A DNA stretch of 34,965 bases from Gemmatimonadota bacterium (lineage in GTDB: Bacteria > Gemmatimonadota > Gemmatimonadetes > Palauibacterales > Palauibacteraceae): assembly GCA_029861425.1 (NCBI GenBank), contig JAOTZH010000015.1:1-34965 (forward strand), in the 5' to 3' direction. Position numbers and translations under genes: made by a program. Below are positions 15,090-22,783 of this stretch, piece after piece. The notes beneath the pieces were generated by a model, which searched no databases, had not been told where the DNA came from, and saw only the letters and a program-made list of their open reading frames with translations. The first letter of the stretch is position 1. Each line of letters starts with the position of its first letter.

Positions 15090-15584
15090 GTGCGCTCACT
15101 CTACATCCTGAACGTCACGGTTCACGTGTTGGCCGCCTTCGTGTGGCTGGGTGGCATGCTCTTCCTCGCCATCGTCGCACCGATACTCCGCGACCTGGAG
15201 TCGCCTGAGCTCCGGTCCCGGCTGTTCCGCGAGATCGGGGAACGCTTCCGCTGGGTCGGGTGGACATGCATCGGGATTCTGCTCGTCACCGGAGTCCTCA
15301 ACCTCCAGTTTGCCGGTGTCCTCAACGCGGCCTCTCTTCTTGACGCGAGCTTCTGGGCGACGCCCTACGGCCGGACGCTCGGAGGCAAGCTGGGCGCCGT
15401 TCTCGCCATGCTGTTGATCAGCGCAGTGCATGACTTCTTCCTGGGTCCACGTGCCACGTCCCTCCTTCCGGGCTCCGCGGAGAGCATCGTCTTTCGAAGG
15501 CGCGCTTCCTACCTGGCGAGAGTGAACGCGCTGCTCGGGCTGCTCGTGGTGTGGGCGGCCGTCCTCATCGCGCGCGGGGGATAG
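15090..15584 (+). CDS. CopD-like four-helix membrane protein (orf1 of the cluster)
   Basis: A protein of 164 residues with four hydrophobic helices: about 5-31, 53-75, 98-116 and 143-162. The first helix reads LYILNVTVHVLAAFVWLGGMLFLAIVAP when traced through residues 4-31. It carries a His followed by VWLGG, as in the CopD/DUF4149-type copper-transport membrane proteins. A second His (VHDFF) is near residue 114. It starts at GTG 15090, 3 bases after the senC stop, and is the last gene of the operon. It may move copper or help assemble the CuA/CuB centres. In ammonia oxidisers a membrane protein gene called orf1 follows senC in norSY clusters, and this gene holds the same place; homology to it could not be tested here. 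Confidence 0.65.
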   Translation: MRSLYILNVTVHVLAAFVWLGGMLFLAIVAPILRDLESPELRSRLFREIGERFRWVGWTCIGILLVTGVLNLQFAGVLNAASLLDASFWATPYGRTLGGKLGAVLAMLLISAVHDFFLGPRATSLLPGSAESIVFRRRASYLARVNALLGLLVVWAAVLIARGG

Positions 15585-15617
15585 CGCCCCGGCAAGAAGG
15601 GCCCGTGCGCCCAGGTC

Positions 15618-15689
15618 GCGGCAAACGTCCGCCTCGACCACCTTGACTGCAGGTCGGCGAGACGGCGCAGATGTATGGCGGCAAACGTC
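15618..15689 (+). repeat. Two 12-bp direct repeats 60 bp apart upstream of the aminotransferase gene
   Basis: GCGGCAAACGTC occurs at 15618-15629 and again at 15678-15689, exactly 60 bp apart, in the 207-bp gap before the sugar operon. A TTGACT box (15643-15648) lies between the copies, without a clear -10 at normal spacing. The repeats may be regulator half-sites, or chance in this GC-rich context. Confidence 0.35.
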
Positions 15690-15791
15690 TTGCATGCTTC
15701 CGGCCCCCGACGGGATGGCGGAGTCCGAAAGGAGGTCTCCGGCCCCACAGTTCGGTCCGAAACCGGGAAACGGTAGGTGAGAGACATCGCG

Positions 15792-16877
15792 ATGCGCGTG
15801 CCGTACGTGGATCTCGCGGCGCAACACCGGGCTCTGCAGGACGAGATCCTGGCATCCGTGCGTCGTGTTCTCGACCACGGACAGTTCATCCTCGGCCCAG
15901 AGGTCGCCGCGCTCGAGTCGGAGCTGGCCACCCGCGTCGGAGCCGATCACGTCGTCGGGGTCAATTCGGGGACCGATGCGCTCGTGCTCGCGTTGCGTCT
16001 CGCCGGCGTCGATCGCGGGGACGAAGTGCTCACCGTCTCCCACTCGTTCGTCGCCACCGCGACCGCGATCCGTCTGGTCGGCGCCCGTCCGGTGTTCGTC
16101 GACGTGGATGAGGCGACCATGTTGATGGATCCCGGTCTGCTGGCCGAGGCCGTGACCCCCCGCACGGCGGCGGTCATGCCTGTCCATCTGAACGGCTCGA
16201 TCTGCGCGATGGACGACATCCTGGCGTTCGCGGAGGGACGGCGTCTACCGGTCATCGAGGACGCCGCCCAGGCGCTCGGCGCCAGTCGGGACGGGCGCTC
16301 CGCCGGCACGTGGGGCATCGGTGCGTTTTCGCTCCACCCGTTGAAGGTGCTCGGGGCCTGCGGCGACGCCGGGTTCATCACGGTCGGAGACGCCGAGCGA
16401 GCCGACCGCCTCAGGAAGATGAGAAACATCGGTCTCAGGGACCGTGACCACTGCGAGATCGTGGCGGGGAACACACGGCTCGATGCGTTGCAGGCGGCCG
16501 TCCTGAGAGTGAAGCTCCGGCACCTCGACGAGTGGTTACTGGCCCGTCGCGGGCACGTCGACGCGTATCGGAGCGCGCTGGCGGGGCGGGTGATTCTGCC
16601 TCCGGAGACCAGCGGTTCATCGTTTGTCATCCGTCACCCGGAGAGGGACGCCCTCCTCGCGGGTCTCGTCGACCGGGGAGTCGACGCGAAGATCCATTAC
16701 CCCCTCGCCATCCACCAGCAGGAGGCCTTCCTGGACGTCTCTCACGGACCGTTGCCCGTGACCGAACGCGTGGTCTCGACGATGATCAGCCTTCCGGTGA
16801 GCCCCGAGTTGACGGAGGAGGGGCGAGACCGGGTGATCTACGTCCTCGACGAGGCCCTCGCGGAGGTCGGGTCGTGA
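15792..16877 (+). CDS. DegT/DnrJ/EryC1/StrS-type sugar aminotransferase
   Basis: A PLP enzyme of 361 residues that aminates (or, in a few relatives, dehydrates) a nucleotide-linked keto-sugar. Family features are the N-terminal VPYVDLAAQH, NSGTDALVLAL (59-69, phosphate binding), VIEDAAQALGA (154-164; D157 and Q160 contact PLP) and FSLHPLKVLGACGDAGF with the Schiff-base lysine K185. The C-terminal KIHYPLAIHQQEAF is typical too. ATG 15792 is chosen because the family begins M-x-V-P-x-x-D-L. A GTG at 15777 would add five residues. The stop overlaps the next gene as GTGA. It opens a five-gene operon for a sugar or surface glycan. The exact substrate cannot be read from sequence. Confidence 0.92.
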   Translation: MRVPYVDLAAQHRALQDEILASVRRVLDHGQFILGPEVAALESELATRVGADHVVGVNSGTDALVLALRLAGVDRGDEVLTVSHSFVATATAIRLVGARPVFVDVDEATMLMDPGLLAEAVTPRTAAVMPVHLNGSICAMDDILAFAEGRRLPVIEDAAQALGASRDGRSAGTWGIGAFSLHPLKVLGACGDAGFITVGDAERADRLRKMRNIGLRDRDHCEIVAGNTRLDALQAAVLRVKLRHLDEWLLARRGHVDAYRSALAGRVILPPETSGSSFVIRHPERDALLAGLVDRGVDAKIHYPLAIHQQEAFLDVSHGPLPVTERVVSTMISLPVSPELTEEGRDRVIYVLDEALAEVGS

Positions 16878-18406
16878 ACAAGATCGTGACCCTAGAAGAG
16901 CTGAAAACCCTCCGTGCCGAGCTGGCGGCGGCCGGGAAGACCGTGGTCCAGTGCCACGGTTGTTTCGACATCGTCCACCCCGGCCATATCCGGCACCTCT
17001 CCTTCGCGCGAGCGCAGGGAGATGCGCTGATCGTGACGATCACCGCGGATCGCTCGATCGAGAAGGGGTTCGACCGACCGTACATCCACGAGGGGCTCCG
17101 GGCCGAGAACGTGGCAGCGCTCGCATGCGTGGACTTCGTCTGCGTCGACGAATCGGAGAGCGCCCAGCCCGTCCTCGAGGCGCTCCAACCGGACATCTTC
17201 GTGAAGGGGAAGGAGTACGAGACCAACCTCCATCCTCATTTCCTGGAGGAGAAGGCGCTGGTCGAGGGGTATGGCGGCAAGGTGATCTACAGCTCGGGCG
17301 ACGTCGTCTACTCGTCCACGTACATCATCAACGAGTTCCGAGAGCGCTTCGACTTCGAACAGGAGCGCATCTCCGCCTACTGCGCGAAGAACGAGCTGTC
17401 GGCGGACGATCTGGAAGAGACGCTGGCCGCCATGGCCGGTCGGAAGGTCCTCGTGCTGGGCGACCCGATATTCGACCACTACGTCCACTGCGATGCGCTC
17501 GGGGTGGCGGCCGAGGGCCCCGTGCTCAACGTGGCGCCTCTGTCGGAGGAGGCATATGTGGGCGCCGGCGCGCTCGTCGCCGCGCAGATGGCGGCGCTCG
17601 GCGCGAAGCCCACGTTTCTGACCGTGCTCGGGCCGGGAAGCCGGGCCGACCGGTTTCTGGCCAAGCTCGATGGGCTGGGAGTCGAGCACGCGGTCGTTTC
17701 GGTCGACGATCGCCCGGTATTCAAGAAGACGCGGTTTCTGGTCGACGAGCACAAGGTCTTCAAAGTGAACCGTGGGTGGCCGTCTCCCCTCTCGTCGATC
17801 GCGAACCGGAAGCTTGTCGCGGCGCTGGACGACCTCCTGCCGGAACACGAGGCACTGACCGTGATCGATTTCGGCTACGGGTTGTATCAGGCCGAGTTGG
17901 TCGCGGCCCTGGAGCGACTGACCACGCGGCACGAGCGACCGTACTACGTGGACGTGAGTAACACCCGGCACGCGGACATTCTCCGGTTCAAGGGACAGAG
18001 AATCGGCACGCCCACGGAAGACGAGCTGCGTAGCGCATTCAACGATCACGAGGCGGGGCTCTCGAACCTCGCGTCGAGGTATTACGAAGAGACCGGCGGC
18101 GACCAGCTGGTGCTCACGCTGGGGAAGAAGGGTGCGTTGACGTTCTCGCGTCCGCCGGGCTCGGGCACGCGTCTGATCGCCGACTACCTTCCGGCCCTCT
18201 CGCGGGTGGCCAGGGATCCCGTTGGAGCCGGCGACGTCTTCCACGCGGCGACGGTTCTCGCAGATCTTGCGGGTGCGTCGATCCAGCGTGCGGTCTATCT
18301 GGCGAGCTGTCTGTCGGCGATCCACGTGCGACGCGTCGGGAACGGACCGGTCAGCCTGCTGGACGTCCAAGACTATCTGGCTGCCCGACCCGAGCTCACC
18401 GACTGA
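16874..18406 (+). CDS. HldE-like bifunctional enzyme with reversed domains: nucleotidyltransferase then PfkB kinase
   Basis: A protein of 510 residues. Residues 1-155 form a cytidylyltransferase-like domain (QCHGCFDIVHPGHIRHL with the HPGH nucleotide motif at 35-38, then DIFVKGKEYE at about 107-116). Residues 185-505 form a PfkB/ribokinase-fold kinase (GAGALVAAQMAALGA, and the anion-hole/catalytic DPVGAGDVFHA near 450). E. coli HldE has the same two activities, making ADP-glycero-manno-heptose, but with the kinase first. Here the order is inverted. The product is probably a nucleotide-activated heptose or a related sugar-phosphate, which the adjacent aminotransferase or epimerase could modify. 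GTG 16874 overlaps the upstream stop as GTGA. The earlier in-frame codons are a shadow of the aminotransferase gene. Confidence 0.88.
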   Translation: MNKIVTLEELKTLRAELAAAGKTVVQCHGCFDIVHPGHIRHLSFARAQGDALIVTITADRSIEKGFDRPYIHEGLRAENVAALACVDFVCVDESESAQPVLEALQPDIFVKGKEYETNLHPHFLEEKALVEGYGGKVIYSSGDVVYSSTYIINEFRERFDFEQERISAYCAKNELSADDLEETLAAMAGRKVLVLGDPIFDHYVHCDALGVAAEGPVLNVAPLSEEAYVGAGALVAAQMAALGAKPTFLTVLGPGSRADRFLAKLDGLGVEHAVVSVDDRPVFKKTRFLVDEHKVFKVNRGWPSPLSSIANRKLVAALDDLLPEHEALTVIDFGYGLYQAELVAALERLTTRHERPYYVDVSNTRHADILRFKGQRIGTPTEDELRSAFNDHEAGLSNLASRYYEETGGDQLVLTLGKKGALTFSRPPGSGTRLIADYLPALSRVARDPVGAGDVFHAATVLADLAGASIQRAVYLASCLSAIHVRRVGNGPVSLLDVQDYLAARPELTD

Positions 18407-18425
18407 TCGCGCGGCTTCCCGATCG

Positions 18426-19406
18426 ATGACGGCTCCCACGAGGGGTGGATCACGCGCCCGGCGCACGGTCATGGTGCTGATGGGAGTGGGCGTCTCGACC
18501 GCCCTCCTGTGGCTGGCCTTCCGAGACACGGATTTCTCCGAGATCCGTCGACACGCCGCCGAAGCATCGATCGCGATCCTCTCGCTGGTCCTGGTCACGA
18601 AGGCGGCGGCTCTGACAGCGGCTGCCGTCCGATCGGTGGTCATCCTCCGGAAGCTTCACCCGTACACGTTCTGGCAGGTGCTCAAGAGCCTGCTCGTCGG
18701 CTACTTCGGGAACGCGGCGCTCCCGTTTCGGGCCGGTGAAGTGATGCGCGTGGCCTATCTGGCGCGGGAGTCGGACGGCAACGTGCCCCCGACCTCCGCC
18801 ATCGCCGTCCTCGTCGTCGAGCGGATGATGGACAGTCTGTGTCTGCTCCTGCTGCTCGTTTGTGTGGTCCTCAGCGGTGTCGCGGAGGTCCCGGTCGGAA
18901 CCGTCGTTTACGCCGTCGGTGCCCTGATCGCCATCGGGATGGCCGTCCTCGTCTGGGTCAGCCGGTCGCCGGAGCGGGTGACGAGCCTCTTCGCCCGGTC
19001 GACGTTCCTGTCGGACAAGGTGCGCCGGTTCGCAAACGGGCTGGCGGCGCTGCGACGCGGGAACGGGTTGGCCGCGGTGGCGGTGGCGACGGCCGCATAT
19101 TGGGGATGCCAGGCGCTCGCGATCTCGGTCTGGGTGTGGGCGTTCGGCCTCTCATTGCCGTGGTACGCGCCGATGGTGGTCCTCGTCTTCATCGCGTTCG
19201 GCGCTGCCCTCCCGTCCGCGCCCGGGTTCATCGGGACGTACCACTTCTTCGCGATCAGCGCCTTCGTGCTTCTGGGTGCCGACCGAAGCGCCGCCGCCTC
19301 CGTGGCGACGGTCGGGCATTTCCTCGCCATCGTGCCGCCCGCGTTGCTCGGAGCGGCCGTGCTCGCCGCCGAGTTTCGAGCGCGTCCCGATCGAGGGTCG
19401 GGATGA
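18426..19406 (+). CDS. Flippase-like / lysylphosphatidylglycerol synthase TM-domain protein
   Basis: An inner-membrane protein of 326 residues with about seven or eight helices. It matches the UPF0104 / AglD-like family (LKSLLVGYFGNAALPFRAGEVMRVAYLAR, SAIAVLVVERMMDSL, ALPSAPGFIGTYHFFAISAFVLLG). These residues recur in the transmembrane domain of MprF and in stand-alone relatives associated with glycolipid or polyprenol-glycan transfer. No soluble catalytic domain is present. It begins 20 bases after the HldE-like gene at ATG 18426 and ends in an ATGA overlap with the next gene. Its place between sugar-activation and glycosyltransferase genes suggests a role in moving or processing a lipid-linked sugar; the molecular activity of this family is not well established. 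Confidence 0.82.
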   Translation: MTAPTRGGSRARRTVMVLMGVGVSTALLWLAFRDTDFSEIRRHAAEASIAILSLVLVTKAAALTAAAVRSVVILRKLHPYTFWQVLKSLLVGYFGNAALPFRAGEVMRVAYLARESDGNVPPTSAIAVLVVERMMDSLCLLLLLVCVVLSGVAEVPVGTVVYAVGALIAIGMAVLVWVSRSPERVTSLFARSTFLSDKVRRFANGLAALRRGNGLAAVAVATAAYWGCQALAISVWVWAFGLSLPWYAPMVVLVFIAFGAALPSAPGFIGTYHFFAISAFVLLGADRSAAASVATVGHFLAIVPPALLGAAVLAAEFRARPDRGSG

Positions 19407-21064
19407 CAGGCTCCTCGTCAGCACGGCTCGGGGCCCTGGTCGTCGTCGGACTGCTGGTCGCGGCCCTCGCGACCGGGGTGGCGTGGAACAAGAGGTACCA
19501 GGTGGACGAGGTCCAACATGTCCACATCGCCTACGAGATCGATGAGGGGCGAGTCCCCTACGCCGATTTCTGGGACGGCCACCCCCCGGCTCTCTGGGCC
19601 GTCCTGCAGCCCGTCGTGTCGAGCGCGGATCCCGAAGGGAGCTTCAGGCGTTCGCGACTCGTGATGCTGTTGATCCTCTTCGGTCATCTCGCGCTCATCG
19701 GGTACTGCGGAGTGAAACTGGGCGGTCGGACGGGTGGCCTGCTCGCGGCAGGCATGACCGGACTCCACTCGACGATGATCGAGCGCGCGGTGGAGGTGCG
19801 GCCCGACGGCCCGTTGTCCCTGTGCGTGACCGCCGCACTCGCCCTCGAGCTGTCGGGCCGGCCCCGTGTCCGCAGGTTCGCGGCGCAGGGAGTCCTTCTC
19901 GGGGTCGCCTGTCTGTTCTCGCAGAAAGCGGCGTTCGCCTGCGTCGCGTTCGGCCTCTTGTGGCTGACGCACTCCGTACGCGAACGAAGGCCGGGTCTCG
20001 TGGTGCTCCCGATGCTCGGTTGGGCGCTTCCCATCGCGATCGGCGCCGCCGTCCTCGGGGCCGCCGGCGCACTCGATGACTTCATCGCCACCACGGTCCG
20101 GGCGTCCGCGGCGTCCGTCGCGCGCGTCGAAAGCTGGCGGCAGCCCTTCGGCCCCGCGATGTACCTGTTTCGCGAAGGGATGCGGAACCCGCTCTTCCTG
20201 GCAGTCGCGTCCTGGGGGCTCGTATCCGGGGCCATCGGCGCCCGGGCAAACCGGTCGCTGCTGTTTCCGGTCGCGCTTGGTTGGATCCTCCTGGGCTCTC
20301 TATGGTTCAACCCGTTCCCTTATCCGTATCTACACGTCACCGTGATCCCCGTACTCGCGATCCTCGGCGGAAGGGCCGTCTCCGAGGTCATGGATCGAGG
20401 GCTGCCGGAGCGGGTCGGCGCCTTCGCCGCCGTCGTCCTGGTCGCCGTGTTCGGTTTGCTGAGCGTGCCGCGGCTGGTGAGGAAAGCGATCCCCGACCAG
20501 GCGGTTCAGATCGAGACGTTGCTCGAAGTCCAACGCATCACCGACGAGGACGACGCCGTCTTCGATCTCGTGGGGCTCTATTTCAGACCCGATGGCTATC
20601 GCGTGTTCAGCCTGCCGCGGCCGCTGGTCTCCCGGTACCTCGCCGATCAGCTGCCGTCCATACCGGAGTCGCTTCGGCGGAACGAGGTGGGGGTCGTGAT
20701 CGACAATTACCGCCTCGACTGGTTCCGTGAGCTGGCGCCACTGGAGCCTCGGGCGGCCGAGGTCGAGGCGTTTATCCGGGAGCACTATGTCCCGCACGCC
20801 GGCAACATCCTCATCCATGGCACGGATCTGGCCCCGGGGGAAACGCGCGAGTTCGAGGTGCTCAGGAGCGCCGTGTATCGGTTCGAGAGGTCCGACGGCA
20901 CGCCGGGTGATGTCCTCCTCGACGGACGCGCATTCGGCGGCGGAAGCGTGGACCGCGGCAGGGTCGAGCTGCAGGCCTCCGAGGCGGGGCGATTCGTGAT
21001 GGTGGTACCCGAGCCGCTTCCCGCTCGCGGATCGCGTACGACTCTGTTTCTTCACTTCTTCTAG
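19403..21064 (+). CDS. GT-C fold (family 39/ArnT-like) integral membrane glycosyltransferase
   Basis: A protein of 553 residues. The first helix (about 9-27) is followed by a periplasmic loop with the acidic pair D35-E36 (YQVDEVQHVH) and DFWDGHPPALWAVLQP, as in polyprenol-sugar-dependent GT-C transferases where the acidic residues are catalytic. About ten more helices extend to residue 390, and a periplasmic C-terminal domain (about 390-553) ends ...TTLFLHFF. Such enzymes transfer a sugar from a lipid carrier to lipid A, protein or glycan in the periplasm. Start ATG 19403 overlaps the flippase-like gene stop. The acceptor and sugar are unknown. The call is on topology and loop motifs. Confidence 0.75.
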   Translation: MTGSSSARLGALVVVGLLVAALATGVAWNKRYQVDEVQHVHIAYEIDEGRVPYADFWDGHPPALWAVLQPVVSSADPEGSFRRSRLVMLLILFGHLALIGYCGVKLGGRTGGLLAAGMTGLHSTMIERAVEVRPDGPLSLCVTAALALELSGRPRVRRFAAQGVLLGVACLFSQKAAFACVAFGLLWLTHSVRERRPGLVVLPMLGWALPIAIGAAVLGAAGALDDFIATTVRASAASVARVESWRQPFGPAMYLFREGMRNPLFLAVASWGLVSGAIGARANRSLLFPVALGWILLGSLWFNPFPYPYLHVTVIPVLAILGGRAVSEVMDRGLPERVGAFAAVVLVAVFGLLSVPRLVRKAIPDQAVQIETLLEVQRITDEDDAVFDLVGLYFRPDGYRVFSLPRPLVSRYLADQLPSIPESLRRNEVGVVIDNYRLDWFRELAPLEPRAAEVEAFIREHYVPHAGNILIHGTDLAPGETREFEVLRSAVYRFERSDGTPGDVLLDGRAFGGGSVDRGRVELQASEAGRFVMVVPEPLPARGSRTTLFLHFF

Positions 21065-21074
21065 GGGACTGGCA

Positions 21075-22076
21075 ATGCGGATTCTGGTGACCGGAGCCGG
21101 CGGATACATCGGCACCGTGCTCGTCCCGAAGCTGCTGGCGGAGGGCCACACGGTCACCGGGCTCGATCTGTTCTACTATGGGGCGGATCGGTTGCCACCG
21201 GCCACGGGTCTGTACCGAATCATGGGAGATATCCGGGATGAGGGTCGTGTCGCCGATCTGCTCCGGGACGGCCGGTTCGACGCCGTCGTTCACCTCGCGG
21301 CGATCTCGAACGATCCGAGCTCCGAACTCGACCCGGACCTCACCAGGAGCGTCAACCTTGTCGCCAGTCGGCATCTCATGGAGGCCAGCCATGCGCACGG
21401 CGTGGGCCGGTTTCTATTTGCTTCCTCGGCCAGCGTCTATGGAATCAAGGACACGCCGAACGTGACGGAGGAGCACTCGCTCGACCCGATCACCCTCTAC
21501 GCGCGGTACAAGGCCGAGTGCGAGGGGATACTGAACGGACTCGTTGATGAGTCCTTCTGTGGGGTCTCGGTCCGGTCCGCGACGGTGTGCGGGCTCTCGC
21601 CACGTCTGCGTCTGGATTTGACCATCAACATTCTGACGCACTTCGCGCTCACCCGCGGGGCGATCCGGGTGTTCGGCGGGGACCAGATGCGCCCGAATAT
21701 CCACGTCGAGGACATCGCGGACTTCTACGTACACGCTCTCTCCCTGGACGCGGACGTCGTGAGGGGCAGGGCCTTCAACATCTCGCGGGAGAACAGCTCC
21801 GTGATGGGCCTGGCCGAGATGGTGAGGGCGGAGATCGGGCCGGACGTGAAGATCGGAATCGTCGAGACAGACGATCACCGGTCCTACAGTCTGTCGGCGG
21901 ACCTGGCTCGCAGGGAGTTGGGCTTCAGCCCGCGACGGGAGCTTCAGTACGCGTGCACGCAGCTCAGGGACGCATACGCCACCGGCCGCGTGCCGGACCC
22001 CGAGAGCGACGTATACCGGAACGTCGAGCTGATGAAGACTCGGCCGTTCGGACCCGTGGAGTGGACGGAGCTCTAG
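21075..22076 (+). CDS. NAD-dependent sugar epimerase/dehydratase (extended SDR)
   Basis: An enzyme of 333 residues with the Rossmann nucleotide motif GAGGYIG (7-13), D31 for NAD ribose binding, HLAAISNDPSS, the SSASVYG strand with the catalytic Ser/Thr, and the catalytic YARYK (Y-x-x-x-K). RPNIHVEDIADF is typical of nucleotide-sugar epimerases and reductases. It resembles the branch found in polysaccharide clusters rather than a classical GalE. It starts 10 bases after the GT-C gene with AGGGGAC upstream of ATG 21075, and closes the five-gene operon. Its stop codon TAG lies within CTAG, which also holds the stop of the convergent HAD gene. Confidence 0.9.
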   Translation: MRILVTGAGGYIGTVLVPKLLAEGHTVTGLDLFYYGADRLPPATGLYRIMGDIRDEGRVADLLRDGRFDAVVHLAAISNDPSSELDPDLTRSVNLVASRHLMEASHAHGVGRFLFASSASVYGIKDTPNVTEEHSLDPITLYARYKAECEGILNGLVDESFCGVSVRSATVCGLSPRLRLDLTINILTHFALTRGAIRVFGGDQMRPNIHVEDIADFYVHALSLDADVVRGRAFNISRENSSVMGLAEMVRAEIGPDVKIGIVETDDHRSYSLSADLARRELGFSPRRELQYACTQLRDAYATGRVPDPESDVYRNVELMKTRPFGPVEWTEL

Positions 22077-22783
22077 CCTTCCGGAGCCTCCGCGCCGTCT
22101 CGATTCGCCACCTCCCCCAGGAGATGCGCGGTCACGCCCAGTAGATCGGGGAACGAGACGTCGGCATCGACGATCGATTCGCCGGCGGAGACCGGGTTCA
22201 GCGCATCCGAACGATCGACTCGAATCGTGCGCCAACCCAACTCACGTGGTGCGCGGAAGTCCTTTCGCGGGTCGTTCGCCACGTATGCGGCCCCGCGCCC
22301 AGCGACCTCGAAGTGCTCGGCGGCGAGGGTGAAAGCCCGTGGGTGCGGCTTCCAGTAGGGCGGGCCCCATCGGTCGGTGCAGAGGATGAGGTCGAAGCGA
22401 TCGGCCAGCCCGAGCGCGGCGATCTTCCGTTCCTGGCAGACCAGCGGCCCGTCGGTGATGAGCACCAGGTGCGCGCGAGAAGAAAGCGCGTCGAGCACCG
22501 GCGACACGTCCGGGTAGAGGGCAATGTCCGGCGCATGCGATCGATACTGCTCCACCAGGCCCGGTACGAGGTCGGGAGGCAATCCACACTCCGTCAGGAC
22601 CGCGTCGAAAATGTCGCCGCGCCGTCCGGCCTGGAGTTCCTCGATCAGTCGGTCGGGGATCGTGGGGATTCCGTACCGGGTCGCGAGCTGTCGTCCGACG
22701 TGCAGGAGCCCGCTGCGCGCGTACGCGCGTTCCGGGTAGAGCGTGTCATCGAGATCGAATCCGACGAGGTGGCCGGGACTCAC
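22073..22783 (-). CDS. HAD-family hydrolase
   Basis: A protein of 236 residues with the HAD motifs: DLDDTLYPE (motif I, nucleophile Asp and general acid), LITDGP (motif II, Thr), the Lys region YWKPHPRAF (motif III) and YVANDPRKDFRAPRELGW (motif IV, acidic metal site). A helical cap lies between motifs I and II. It would remove phosphate from a small metabolite such as a sugar phosphate. Start GTG 22783 overlaps the ATP-grasp stop as GTGA, so it is the last gene of a three-gene minus-strand operon. An upstream in-frame extension to 22831 lies inside that gene. The substrate is unknown. Confidence 0.88.
   Translation of the reverse strand: MSPGHLVGFDLDDTLYPERAYARSGLLHVGRQLATRYGIPTIPDRLIEELQAGRRGDIFDAVLTECGLPPDLVPGLVEQYRSHAPDIALYPDVSPVLDALSSRAHLVLITDGPLVCQERKIAALGLADRFDLILCTDRWGPPYWKPHPRAFTLAAEHFEVAGRGAAYVANDPRKDFRAPRELGWRTIRVDRSDALNPVSAGESIVDADVSFPDLLGVTAHLLGEVANRDGAEAPEG

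Noticed and set aside
15575-15591. Possible terminator hairpin at the end of the heme-copper operon
   Set aside because: Only a 5-bp CGGGG/CCCCG stem overlapping the stop codon, with no T-tract.
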